In this document: positions 1-10,122 of the stretch, piece by piece | Layout of the letters: each line of letters starts with the position of its first letter | Numbering within the stretch: the first letter of the stretch is position 1 | Source: Selaginella moellendorffii | Lineage: Eukaryota > Streptophyta > Lycopodiopsida > Selaginellales > Selaginellaceae | DNA: 34,871 nucleotides | Assembly: GCF_000143415.4 (NCBI RefSeq) | Contig: NW_003314433.1 | Span: 46,928-81,798 of the forward strand | Direction of reading: 5' to 3' | Notes under the pieces: model-generated | Databases searched by the model: none | What the model saw: the letters and a program-made list of their open reading frames with translations, nothing else | What the model was told of the DNA's origin: nothing | Translations under genes and position numbers: made by a program

Positions 1-1949
1 TTTCCCAGCGAGACATGGGTCGCGGAGTCGCGTGGATCCATCTCGCCAAGCCGCAGCGCGGCATTCCAGGCGCGATCGACGTCGCCGTGGATCTGGCAAG
101 CGCTGAGAATCTCCCCCCACATCGCGGCATCTGGCTCGAATGGCATGGATTCCATGAGCTCCTCGGCGGCATCCAGCATTCCCGCCCGGCCGAGCCCTAG
201 CAGCATCGAGCAGTAGTGTTCTTTCGCTGGATCGAGGCCATAGTCTCGCCTCATGGATCGGAAGTACTCTCCAGCGCTTGCCACGAATCCGTCGTGGCCA
301 CAGGCGCCAAGAACCGCCACGAAGGAGATTCCATTCGGCGCCACGCCCTCGAGCTGCATGATCGCGACCACCGCCATCGCTTGGCCGCCGTTCTCTTGCG
401 CCATCAACGCGGTCCAGGCCATGACATCTCTGTGCGGCATTCTCTCCAAGATCTCCCTCGCCTCATCCAGATCGCCGCTCTGGGAGTACGCCGCGATCAT
501 CGTGTTCCACAGGATCGCATCGCGGCTGTGGAGCTCCACCACATCGAAGAGCGATCTGGCCTGTTCTAGATCCCCGTTCCGGGCGTATGCATGGATCATC
601 GCGGTTCTCGCGACAATATCTTCTTTCTCGGCCATGGAATCGAAAATCTCCCTAGCGCTCCCGACATCGCCATCGCCACCGAGAGCCGCGATCATCTCCG
701 TGCACGACACTGCGCTGTGCCGAGCCATCTTCGCAAAGACACTCTTGGCCGCCGGGATTTCCCCGTTCCGGGCAAGCACGAACAAGATCGTGTTCCACAG
801 AATCGCGTCTCGATCGCGCGCTTGATCGAACAGCGCCTTCGCCAAAACGGCTTGATCGCGCTCCTGGCATGCCCGGACAAGGATTGTCGATAGTCCCGCG
901 CTCTTCTCTGGCATCGATTCTAAGGTTCTTGCCGCTATCTCCAAATGCCCCATCTCGGCATAGGCTTGGATTAACACTCCCCACATTGATGGATCCCAGC
1001 TAGGGCTCTTGTGGAGCATCGTCTCGGCGTGGATTGGATCTATGTGAGCGAAGGCGACGATCATGGCGCTCCAAGAGGAGGCGCTATGCTCCGGCATTTG
1101 ATCGAACGTGTTCTTGGCCCTGGAAAGATCCCCCTTTGCGGCATTTGCGGCCACAATCGCTCGCCATGATGCGATGCTACGCTGTGGCATTCTCTCAAAG
1201 TAGCGATCCAAATCATCAATTTCAATCTTCTCGATCGCCAGCATCGCATTCCAGGAAACCTCGTTCTTCTCTGGCATCGAATCGAACAGCGCTTTCGCTG
1301 GATCAAAATGCCCAGCGTCGGCAAATGCCAAGATCATCGAGTTGCAGCACATCGTGTTGCGCGCTGGGATCTTTCCAAACATCTCCTCCGCGCGATCGAT
1401 TCTCCCGCTGCCAGCGTAGCTTTGGATCATGCCAGTCCACGAGATGAGATCGTGCTCCGGCATCTGGAGAAACGCTCTGGATGCCTCGTCCCAGTTCTTG
1501 GCGTTCTTGTGGGCGACGAACACTGTGTGGAAGGAAATGACGCTCCTCGCGGGCATCCTGGCGAAAATCTCCTCCATCTCCTCGATCCTGCCACTCTCTG
1601 AGAAGCCTTTGAGCAAGATCGTCCAGGAAACCACGTCGTGGCAGCGATTGAGCGCCATCGCATCGAAGACGCGCTTGGATCCATCGAAATATCCATTCCG
1701 CGCATATGCCGAGAGGAGGAACGTCCAGGAGAAATTGTTTGGGTCGGGCATGGAATCGAAGAGTGCCTGCGCGCATTCCACCGCATCGTGTCGCCCATAG
1801 GCTTCCAGCAAAAGATTGGAGAGATAGGTGCTGCGTTGCTGCTCCACTCGCGGATGGATCTGCCTCACCTCAGACAGGCTCTTCGATCGCTTCAAGGAGC
1901 TGGCAATGCGATCGATCACGCCGGCATTCGATGTTCTTCCAAGAACCAT
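1..1949 (-). CDS. Pentatricopeptide repeat (PPR) protein, PLS class, 3' end outside window
   Basis: An uninterrupted, intron-free reading frame runs on the minus strand from an ATG at 1949-1947 to the window edge (649 codons, no stop reached). It is built of repeated about 31-36-residue PPR units, visible as recurrent blocks such as MPDPNNFSWTFLLSAYARNG, DVVSWTILLKGFSESG and DAILWNTMIAAYSQSG. The last part (FEPDAAMWGEILSACQIHGD, then ATHVSLG) resembles the E-type motif that follows PPR tracts in organelle RNA-editing factors, so E or DYW domains probably lie beyond the edge. PPR proteins bind organelle RNA one base per repeat; editing or processing in plastid or mitochondrion is the family role. 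The start was chosen as the first ATG giving the PPR frame; a nearby upstream ATG (minus strand, about 1957) is in another frame. The target RNA cannot be predicted here. Confidence 0.93.
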   Translation of the reverse strand, partial: MVLGRTSNAGVIDRIASSLKRSKSLSEVRQIHPRVEQQRSTYLSNLLLEAYGRHDAVECAQALFDSMPDPNNFSWTFLLSAYARNGYFDGSKRVFDAMALNRCHDVVSWTILLKGFSESGRIEEMEEIFARMPARSVISFHTVFVAHKNAKNWDEASRAFLQMPEHDLISWTGMIQSYAGSGRIDRAEEMFGKIPARNTMCCNSMILAFADAGHFDPAKALFDSMPEKNEVSWNAMLAIEKIEIDDLDRYFERMPQRSIASWRAIVAANAAKGDLSRAKNTFDQMPEHSASSWSAMIVAFAHIDPIHAETMLHKSPSWDPSMWGVLIQAYAEMGHLEIAARTLESMPEKSAGLSTILVRACQERDQAVLAKALFDQARDRDAILWNTILFVLARNGEIPAAKSVFAKMARHSAVSCTEMIAALGGDGDVGSAREIFDSMAEKEDIVARTAMIHAYARNGDLEQARSLFDVVELHSRDAILWNTMIAAYSQSGDLDEAREILERMPHRDVMAWTALMAQENGGQAMAVVAIMQLEGVAPNGISFVAVLGACGHDGFVASAGEYFRSMRRDYGLDPAKEHYCSMLLGLGRAGMLDAAEELMESMPFEPDAAMWGEILSACQIHGDVDRAWNAALRLGEMDPRDSATHVSLG

Positions 1950-2166
1950 GAAAGAACCCTCATTCTTGCGAGAATATTTCTAGAGAATATATCACAATCG
2001 TTGTCGCTGCCAATCCAGGTTTGCAATCCATTGATCACTTGCATTGCAGCATCGCATGCGTGGATCGCTTGGATTCCATCGATCAATCGCTTGCATTGAG
2101 GAAAATCTTTCACAACTCCACACAAGAAGAAAGAATTTGACTATCGACACAGTGTTCTTGGCTAGC

Positions 2167-3637
<1,471 letters not shown>

Positions 3638-3666
3638 AAATGTTCGTGAGCTTCCCAGCTAACTTT

Positions 3667-3674
3667 TTTATATA
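3667..3674 (-). promoter_or_regulatory. TATA box of the peroxidase gene
   Basis: TATATAAA on the minus strand, about 30-37 bases upstream of the first ATG (3637) and about 55-60 upstream of the second Met pair (3613-3608). Plant transcription usually starts about 30 bases after the TATA box, which favours the second Met pair as start. An ACGT-core element (CCACGTAT) lies directly upstream. Confidence 0.6.
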
Positions 3675-4318
3675 CGTGGGTTTGGTGCAGACACGAAATG
3701 GTGGCGGTCACTTTTGACTGTTAAATAGCGATGCTTGTTTAGGGACGAGTGGGCACTCGTGATATCAGCAAGGACTGGCTTTTGACCCCGACTTTTCTCA
3801 AGCCAGCCGGATGAGAGCTCTGATCAAGCAAAGAAAAAAAACAAGGTGAGATTTTTTCTTCTTTCTTTCTTTCTTTTCGTTCGTTGTTGCTTCGATCAAT
3901 GCGTTTTAAGTACGTGATGGTGACTCGAGTATGTTGGACATTGCAGGCTTTTTCGCTATGCAGGTCTCTCTTTCCGTGCTCTGGAGGTAAGTACGCTCTG
4001 CGCTGCGGGCTAGCTAACTTTCCATGTGAATCGTCTCTCGTGGTTGCAGAGGGCATCTTCCCAAAGGACGTCCAGCTTGAAACTTTGTGTCGCCTTGCTC
4101 CAGCGACATGATGGGAAACTCGCAACCAAAAACTGTCCGCTTATATGGCTAGCCCGGAGGATCTGTGGCAGCCACTCGCATAAACTTCTCGGACTCGTCC
4201 GGGTAAGGCTCAAAAGCTCTTTCCTTTCTTGTCAATCGCTTCGCTTCCTTCCCGGCGCTGATCCACAGTGCTTTTGGTGCTTTTGTGTAGGTCCCGAGAA
4301 GATCTAGAAATACAAGGA
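3675..4318. other. Divergent intergenic region, peroxidase to proline-rich protein, with 5'UTR-intron-like pairs
   Basis: No recognisable protein is seen on either strand. Two good GT-AG pairs are visible on the plus strand: 3987-4049 (GTAAGT, internal CTAAC branch-like site, TTGCAG) and 4203-4290 (GTAAGG to TGTAG). Both lie upstream of the proline-rich protein start, so they may be 5'UTR introns of that gene. A CT-rich stretch with TTTC repeats lies at about 3852-3880. A possible TATA-like TTATATGG is at about 4140. This is inference from splice-like signals only. Confidence 0.4.
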
Positions 4319-4849
4319 ATGGGAACTTCTGCGAATGGTGTCGGTGGTGGTTCTGCGATTCTTCTCTGGATTTCGGTGTTGACAATCCTCCTCGGAGCTG
4401 CTGCCACTGTTGCCGCGAGGTCCACACTGGTCGGAGCAGCCACCGAAATGAAGAACGAGTACTTCCACCATCCTCCACTCGAGTTTCCAAAGCCGCCACC
4501 GTTCGAGTTCAAAGAACCTCCGTATGAGCTGCCCAAGCCTCCGCCATTCTCGTACAAGGAGCCACCGTTTGATCTTCCAAAGCCACCGCCACTCTCGTAC
4601 AATGAGCCAGAGTTTACTCTTCCAAAGCCTCCGCCATTCTCATACAAAGAGCCACCGTTCGATCTTCCAAAGCCGCCACCATTCTCGTACAAAGAGCCAC
4701 CATTGGATCTTCCCAAGCCGCCGCCAATCTCCTACAAAGAACCACCGTTCGATCTTCCAAAGCCGCCACCGTTCTCGTACAAAGAGCCACCATTGGATCT
4801 TCCCAAGCCGCCGCCAATTTCGTACGAGGCTTCATTTCACCACCACTAG
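4319..4849 (+). CDS. Proline-rich repetitive cell-wall protein (extensin/PRP-like)
   Basis: A single-exon frame of 176 residues. A hydrophobic N-terminal segment (SAILLWISVLTILLGAAAT) acts as signal peptide or anchor. A spacer with EYFHHPP follows, then roughly nine copies of a 15-residue unit of the type PPPFSYKEPPFDLPK, ending SYEASFHHH. The unit alternates Pro-rich blocks with a Tyr-Lys pair, as in repetitive proline-rich wall proteins where tyrosines are cross-linked by peroxidase. The DNA is a 45-bp minisatellite, so copy number can change. An upstream in-frame ATG at 4268 lies within what looks like a 5'UTR intron (4203-4290), so 4319 is preferred. The gene is divergent from the class III peroxidase. 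Its stop is only 87 bp from the next gene. It is a structural wall protein by composition; no enzyme motif is seen. Confidence 0.85.
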   Translation: MGTSANGVGGGSAILLWISVLTILLGAAATVAARSTLVGAATEMKNEYFHHPPLEFPKPPPFEFKEPPYELPKPPPFSYKEPPFDLPKPPPLSYNEPEFTLPKPPPFSYKEPPFDLPKPPPFSYKEPPLDLPKPPPISYKEPPFDLPKPPPFSYKEPPLDLPKPPPISYEASFHHH

Positions 4850-4936
4850 CATGGTAAATAGTAAAAACTGTACTTTGTGTGTGTAAATCTCAAAGAACGT
4901 TTATAATTTAAAAAAGCGATTAGGGCTCTAGGCGCG

Positions 4937-6468
4937 ATGGCTATGGCGTTGGCGATGGCGCTCACGGCGTCTCCTTCGTCTCACCTCAAATTCCAGCTCT
5001 CCAGGGGACCGGCATTTCATTCCTTTCGCGTCAGCTACGCTAATGCGGCTGCCGCTCCAGCGCCTTGGGCGAGAGAAGCAGTGTCTCGTCGTCCCGATCG
5101 GGAAAGAATTGGAGCGACTGGAAATCGCAAAGGAAATGCTCCTGATGGGGACAATGAGGTAAGCTACACGAATTCTTGTCGTTTCTCTTCTCGTAGTCTA
5201 CAATCTTTGGTTTGTGTAGAGCCTAGCGTTGAAAATTCTCCGGCTTGATGGGTGGGACGTTCCGTGGGGGTATGGAGTGACAACGCTGGGATTGCTGGGT
5301 TGGCTGGTCAGGTCGGTAGAAATCAAAGCTTGTTCCTGATTGCTTTTGTTGATCGATGACACTACAAGCGCAGCTTTTTTGTGACAGGCTTGGCTACGGC
5401 AGTGCTCGGTCATAATCTGGGGATCGATAGAAGAGAAATCCTCGACATGGACGAACAAGCTGCGTTCATACTTTTCAGCCAAGTGTAAGGAGTTAGAAAA
5501 GTTGCGATCAATCTTTCATGAAACTTGGCCTGTGAAGTTTGCAGACAATTACAGGACTTGGCACCATCAATCTCGTTACAACCAAGTACCAGCCTTTGCC
5601 TTCCGACATGTTCGTGTATGGTATGCTTTTATCGTTTCTCTCCTTCGTAGTTACGCTTAACACGACTTTAGATTTTAGAAAACCATTTGATTTGCAGCGA
5701 GGATGGCTGCTTTGGTCTGGAATTGGCATACTTTGCGCTGGTGGAGCTGTGGTTCTAACCAGTATCATCGTTTCATCTGTTAATGGTGAACTGCCACCAC
5801 GGGAGGTTGGTTCTTGGTTGCTATATCCCAATGCACAATTGATTTCGGTTTTTATCTTTGTCAGGACAACGATGCGCTATCACAGTTGCTTCCGCTCATT
5901 GGTGTCTCGCCATTAAGGTTAGCAACGAGGTTTCTCAGTTGGATGTGTTGTGATTGATTCGCTGGTCATTTTTGTAGCACAGCGTCATTGATTGTTGTGA
6001 CCGGTGCTTTGGCTCCACTGCTAGAAGAGACTGTTTTCCGCGGCTTTCTCCTGACATCTCTAACTAAGAGGTGAAAAACTGTGCTTTTACACGATCTTAC
6101 ACTACTGGATTCTCAGGTTGCCAGTTCCAGTTGCCGTGGTTTTGAGCGCCGCTGCGTTTGCTCTCGCTCATCTAACTCCGGGAGAATTTCCACAGCTCTT
6201 TGCGTTGGGTAAGAAATCAAGTGGATTGCCATTGCTGACACTTCCCACACAGGCATTGTCATCGGTTTTGCGTACTCTAAGACACACAACATGCTCACGC
6301 CAATTCTAATCCACGCGACCTGGAATTCTGGAGTGGTGGTAGCGCTCACAGCACTCAGTGTAAGTAGCACCAGCCTTTTTTCTTGATCTTCCAACAGAGT
6401 TGTTTGGATGGCAGTTTCAAGGATACGATTTGAGCCAAGTGCTCTCACTTATCTTAATGGGATCATAA
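4937..6468 (+). CDS. CPBP (CAAX/bacteriocin-processing-like) intramembrane protease family protein, probably plastid
   Basis: Ten exons join into 343 residues: 4937-5158, 5220-5311, 5374-5482, 5545-5620, 5672-5805, 5865-5917, 5978-6070, 6117-6208, 6253-6359 and 6415-6468. Introns are 44-62 bp and GT-AG. The N-terminus is rich in Ala, Ser and Arg with no acidic residues for about 45 residues, like a plastid transit peptide. Hydrophobic membrane segments follow (GYGVTTLGLLGWLV, WLLWSGIGILCAGGAVVLTS). The CPBP signature is complete: an EE-pair motif in APLLEETVFRGFL, a histidine motif in FALAHLTPGEF, and a final His/Asn motif in ILIHATWNSGVV. These are the metal- or catalysis-linked residues of Rce1/CPBP enzymes. 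The substrate is unknown. The stop lies 89 bp before the polymerase epsilon start. Junctions were set by frame and family match; intron 3 uses the GT at 5483, because the GT at 5485 would break the frame. Confidence 0.9.
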
Positions 6469-6507
6469 TTAAACCTTAAATGGCATCATTTGAATTTTAG
6501 GGCTACG

Positions 6508-6537
6508 TTTTCCCGCCAATTGGTTGGGGTTAGGGTT
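6508..6537 (+). promoter_or_regulatory. E2F-like site, CCAAT box and telo-box upstream of POLE2
   Basis: TTTTCCCGCCAA at 6508-6519 fits the E2F consensus (TTTSSCGC). It overlaps CCAAT at 6516-6520, and TTAGGGTT (telo-box, reverse of AACCCTAA) lies at 6530-6537. All lie within 50 bases of the polymerase epsilon subunit B start. E2F plus telo-box is the usual promoter grammar of S-phase genes in plants, so cell-cycle control is expected. Confidence 0.65.
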
Positions 6538-6557
6538 CTAAAGCAGGGATTTTGGCG

Positions 6558-8819
6558 ATGGAGCAGCAGCAGCGAATGCGCAAGGCGCAGCTGAAGTTCA
6601 AGCTCCGGGGACTAACCCTCTCGGTGGATGCGCTCAAGGCTGTTCTTGGCTTCCTAGATGAGCAATACTTGCCGGACGAGGAGGCGCTCCAGCATCTTCT
6701 GGCCGAGGTCGACAAAATCTCCCGTGAGTTGTTCTTCTTTTTGCTAGCGGCCTGTCTCATAGATGATTTCAGTGAAGAGCAATGTGCTGTCCAAGGAAGC
6801 AGCGGTGGAACTCATTTCAGCGGCCACAGGCGTGACTAGCAGCGAGCAGAATGCTCTTATTGTTGTCGATGCCTTCAAGCTTCCAAGATTTTGCTACGAT
6901 CCAATACGAAAAATGTTCTACAGGTAACGATCTCTCGCTTGGATTTCTTAGTTTTCTCGCTGTCACTGGGTTCTTTTTTCTTTTCTTTTTCGAAACTCCT
7001 TTTGTACGCTTCTACAGGTATAACAAAACACCTTCCGTTCACGGTGATGCTCGATCCAAATCTGCTCTTTACAAAGATAGGCTCCAATTGCTACATCAAC
7101 GTCTTATCAGAGATAGACACTTTGCAAAGCCTGCATTTGACATGGATGGAAGCCGATCGGGGACTTGTGAGGTTTGCTTATTTTTCTTTCTTTCTTTTCT
7201 TCTACGTCTTTTCTTAAAACGCTCAATGCAGTTGTCGTCGTTGCAATCGCTGCTAGGATGCATTGGCAGAAGATGGGTTATGGGGATCGTCTCCCAACTG
7301 GAAGACGGCCGCTATTATTTGGAAGACTTGTCTGCTACAATACCGATTGATCTTTCGCAAGCTATATCCTTTGGAAAGTTTTGTTTGTACGATAAGCAGA
7401 GCTTTTGTTTTTTTTAACTTGCAATTTCGCACAAGATCACGTCAGGATTTCTAACGGAGAACTGCATAATTGTTGCGGAAGGATTGCTGCAAGCAAACGG
7501 CATTTTTCAGGTTCGTTCCTTGTTTTAAAAGACTCACTTCCTGAAGCGCAACTTTCGACAGATCTCTACGTGTGGCTTCCCTCCATTGGAAGGAAGAAAC
7601 ATCTCGTTAAGTGTTACGGCTGGGCTCGACTTCTTCGGCGCAGGAGCGCTTTCTTACGATGAGATCGTATCCTTTTTTTGCTTGATTCCTTCTTTGTGTC
7701 CTTAATGGCTGTTTGTAGAGCAGACTAGAAGTGCTGGAACGCAAAGCTGTTAACGACATGTTTGTTGTTATCTCTGACGTGTGGCTGGACGATGAACAGG
7801 TAACGTATTTTCCTGCCCAAATTTCTCACATACTCTTCTGTTTGTTGGTATCCAGACTATGCGAAATCTTGAGGTCGTGCTGGATGGATTTGAAAACGTT
7901 GACGTTGTGCCATCAGTCTTTATACTCATGGGAAATTTTTTGTCACGCCCTTGCAATCTCTCTTTCCATAGCTTTGGGGAGCTTCGGTACTTTCAAGTTT
8001 TAAACATAAGCTTTGCTCTTCATGTGCTACATTGTTTGGCAGTATAGTTCGCACTTTGATAAGCTCGGCACATTAATCGCGTCACATACTCGGATCAGCT
8101 CGACCAGCAAGTTTGTCCTAATCCCGGGTCCTGAAGATCCAGGTATCGTTTTGTTTTGTATGACTTCCTGGTTTGCTAACTCAATTGTCCAGGCCCGAGT
8201 AGCGTTCTTCCGAGGCCTGCCTTGCCGAGCTATTTCACAAAGGAGCTGGCCAAGCACGTCCCCAATGTGACCTTTGCAAGTAATCCATGCAGGTAACTCT
8301 TTGTGTAATGCTGACTTTAGGATAACGAGTATCACGCAGGATTCGCTTCTTCTCGCAGGAGATAGTTCTCTTCAGGGAGAACTTGCTGTACCGCATGAGA
8401 AGGCTATGCATTGTTACACCGTCAGACGAGGAGACAACAGAGCCATTTGAGCACGTAAGTCCCCTTTGCCATCGTTTTTCCTGCTCCATAAACTCCATTT
8501 CTTGCAGCTTGTAGCGACAATCACACATCAAAGTCACCTGTGTCCTCTACCACTAACTTCGCAGCCCATTGTCTGGGAGTATGATCACGCCATGCGGCTC
8601 TATCCAACGCCTCACACTGTAAGTGTGTTGGAGGATCCTTTCCTGTTCGTCCTTGATCTATGCTCCCAATCTTTCCAGATTGTTCTAGGCGACCGCACGG
8701 AGCAAAAGCTTTTCAAGTATATGGGCGTCACGGCCTTTAGTCCGGGATCGTTCTCGGTGGATGGAACTTTTGCTGCCTACAGGCCAGCGACTCAAGAAGT
8801 AGAACTCTCTTCACTGTAA
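6558..8819 (+). CDS. DPB2: DNA polymerase epsilon subunit 2 (B subunit, DPB2/POLE2)
   Basis: Thirteen exons join into 519 residues, close to the about 527 of the animal protein: 6558-6723, 6773-6923, 7018-7171, 7232-7363, 7433-7510, 7562-7666, 7719-7799, 7856-7986, 8048-8142, 8193-8292, 8340-8454, 8508-8618 and 8679-8819. The N-terminus is the helical Dpb2 domain ([20 protein letters not shown]). An OB-fold region follows ([36 protein letters not shown]). Last comes the inactive calcineurin-like phosphoesterase domain ([56 protein letters not shown]-like [22 protein letters not shown]). It is the structural B subunit of the leading-strand replicase in the nucleus. Introns 4 and 6 appear to be U12-type (separate entries); the rest are U2-type. 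The start is the first ATG; the only earlier in-frame codon giving an open frame is TTG. Confidence 0.95.
7364..7432 (+). other. U12-type AT-AC intron (POLE2 intron 4)
   Basis: No GT donor fits here. Exon 4 ends with codons for DLSQA, and the next bases are ATATCCTTT, an exact minor-spliceosome donor. The acceptor is CGCAC (AC at 7431-7432), followed by codons for [11 protein letters not shown], which continue the family sequence in phase 0. TTTTTTAAC ending at 7418 resembles the U12 branch site (TTCCTTRAY), with its A 15 bases from the acceptor. Length 69 bp. Confidence 0.88.
7667..7718 (+). other. U12-type GT-AG intron (POLE2 intron 6)
   Basis: Donor GTATCCTTT is an exact U12 consensus. 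The branch site GTCCTTAAT (7698-7706) differs by one base from TTCCTTAAY and places the A 13 bases before the TAG acceptor. Splicing joins SYDEI to [15 protein letters not shown] in phase 0. Length 52 bp. Confidence 0.88.
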
Positions 8820-9530
8820 AACTAATGCTATGATCTTGCTCAAACTCGTTGTCTCGTATCGGTTTTAGAATATACTCAGCTCCCCTAAAATTAGGAGAGG
8901 AATGGATGGCTAGTATGGATAAATCATGGAAAAATAAGTTTCCATACGTACATCTAATACTTACATGAGACCTGGCGTTCTCTCGTTTATTCTCTTTAAC
9001 AAAGCCCGGAGTCGTACTCTACGGCTACTATAAATCTCTTTCTAGTTTATTATACGCCTTTTTCGTAGAGTCTACGGTGGGGGGTTCGAATCCCGGTCCG
9101 TGGCTCGAGCATGACGAGGAGCGCTACACCTTCGCTCTTCTCTCTCGCGCGGATCTTGATGCGCTAGGCCATCGATTTTCGTCGATCGCTCGCAGCGACG
9201 GTGGTATTGATCCGACCCCAGGCGGGAGAAGCTAATGTCTAGAATACCTGAATCCTCCTCGCTCACGACCACGGCATCACATCCCTGCTGCGTGGCCTTC
9301 TTCTGGAGCTCCTCGTCGTCGTCTTCATGCTCCTCGTCTTGATCTTGATCGTGGGAAGGATCACGGAGGCGTCTATCCGCTCACCAGGTTCGTTTTTCCA
9401 CTGCTGGACAAGATCGTCAACACAAGGAGCAGCAGCACCGCTGTGAGAAGCTGCGCGATCAGACGCTTGGATTCCACAAGGAAGGATCTGAATATCCATA
9501 CGTTGCTGCTCCAGCAAATCCAGCTCTTGG
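8820..9530. other. Gene-poor stretch with a tRNA-like B box
   Basis: No recognisable gene. At 9081-9091 GGTTCGAATCC is a perfect pol III B box. An inverted pair CTCTACG (about 9018) and CGTAGAG (about 9065) lies upstream. The T stem is mismatched in its outer two pairs and no matching acceptor 5' strand is seen, so this is not a functional tRNA. It may be a tRNA remnant or SINE tail. 9240-9530 has low-complexity GC-rich frames on both strands without a family match. Confidence 0.4.
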
Positions 9531-9539
9531 TGGTGATGG

Positions 9540-9773
9540 TGCTCGAGGAGTTTTCTCTACGATCACGCGTGCGGTCTCCTATAGCGATTCTTAAGTCTGC
9601 GACAAGTACTTGTGCGCAGTGGATAGCCAGATTGGAGGGAGCTTACGCAGATTTGCTGGTGCTAGACAAGAATCCAATAGCAGATCAACCTGGTTATGAT
9701 CCGAGAAACTGTGAAGCTGCCAAAGGGACTGGCGACCAAGATAGATGGCAGAACCGTTGAGAGCTCGACCAAG
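9540..9773 (+). pseudogene. Amidohydrolase C-terminal fragment
   Basis: The frame reads EEFSLRSRVRSPIAILKSAT, then GAYADLLVLDKNPIAD. These match the C-terminal region of metal-dependent amidohydrolases of the imidazolonepropionase/prolidase type (consensus EFxLRxxVxSPxEILRSAT and GAYADLLVxDGNPLxDI). The spacer between the two blocks is shorter than usual. Immediately after PIAD a neighbouring frame (INLVMIRETVKL..., stop about 9773) better resembles the family end, which implies a frameshift near 9683. None of the N-terminal metal-binding region is recognisable upstream. It is either a decayed gene or the last exon of a model I could not rebuild; decay is favoured. Confidence 0.5.
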
Positions 9774-9858
9774 TAAGCACGTGTTTATGATGTTCTTACA
9801 GTGTGAATCTGTAGAGGATGACCCTTGAGGGAATGTAATACTCTGAGAAGGTGTTATG

Positions 9859-9950
9859 TATCATTCATTTAAAGTTGACGGTACGATTCGGCGTTTTTTC
9901 TTTGCGATCCTTCTATTGAATCACGCAAAATCAATATTGACGTTTTGTTG
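9859..9950 (+). repeat. Upstream copy of a direct repeat flanking the lectin gene
   Basis: 21 bases at 9859-9879 are identical to 12625-12645. The following about 70 bases align with gaps in both copies (blocks ATCCTT, ATCA, TTTGTTG in the same order). This copy lies about 120 bp before the TATA box of the amaranthin-aerolysin-like gene. Confidence 0.6.
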
Positions 9951-9993
9951 CTAGCGCTTGTGGCCATCTTGTCACAAGATGCTTCTGCCGCTG

Positions 9994-10000
9994 TATAAAT
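9994..10000 (+). promoter_or_regulatory. TATA box of the amaranthin-aerolysin-like gene
   Basis: TATAAAT precedes a likely 5'UTR intron at 10048-10109 (GTAAGT to TTTGCAG). The intron ends 13 bases before the ATG at 10123. Confidence 0.6.
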
Positions 10001-10122
10001 TTTAGCTGCTAGTCTTCATACAACATCATCCTATTGCATTTCAAGCTGTAAGTTGCTCCATGCATTGCTCTTATGCTTTACTCTCGGTAACAATTTTCTT
10101 GGTTTGCAGATCACAAGGAGGG

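Noticed and set aside
15-1800. Several plus-strand open frames of 60-190 codons
   Set aside because: They overlap the clear minus-strand PPR gene and have Arg/Ser/His-rich products typical of antisense readings of a GC-rich repeat gene.
4210-4835. Glycine-rich minus-strand frame (GRSNGGSLYENGG repeats)
   Set aside because: It is the exact antisense of the proline-rich repeat; GC-rich Pro codons read as Gly on the other strand. The plus strand has the signal peptide.
7511-7561. A third U12 intron in POLE2 (intron 5)
   Set aside because: Its donor is GTTCGTTCC and there is no TCCTTAAC-like branch site, so it is U2-type.
9026-9100. Functional tRNA
   Set aside because: The T loop is right, but only three of five T-stem pairs form and no acceptor 5' strand matching the 3' side is found.
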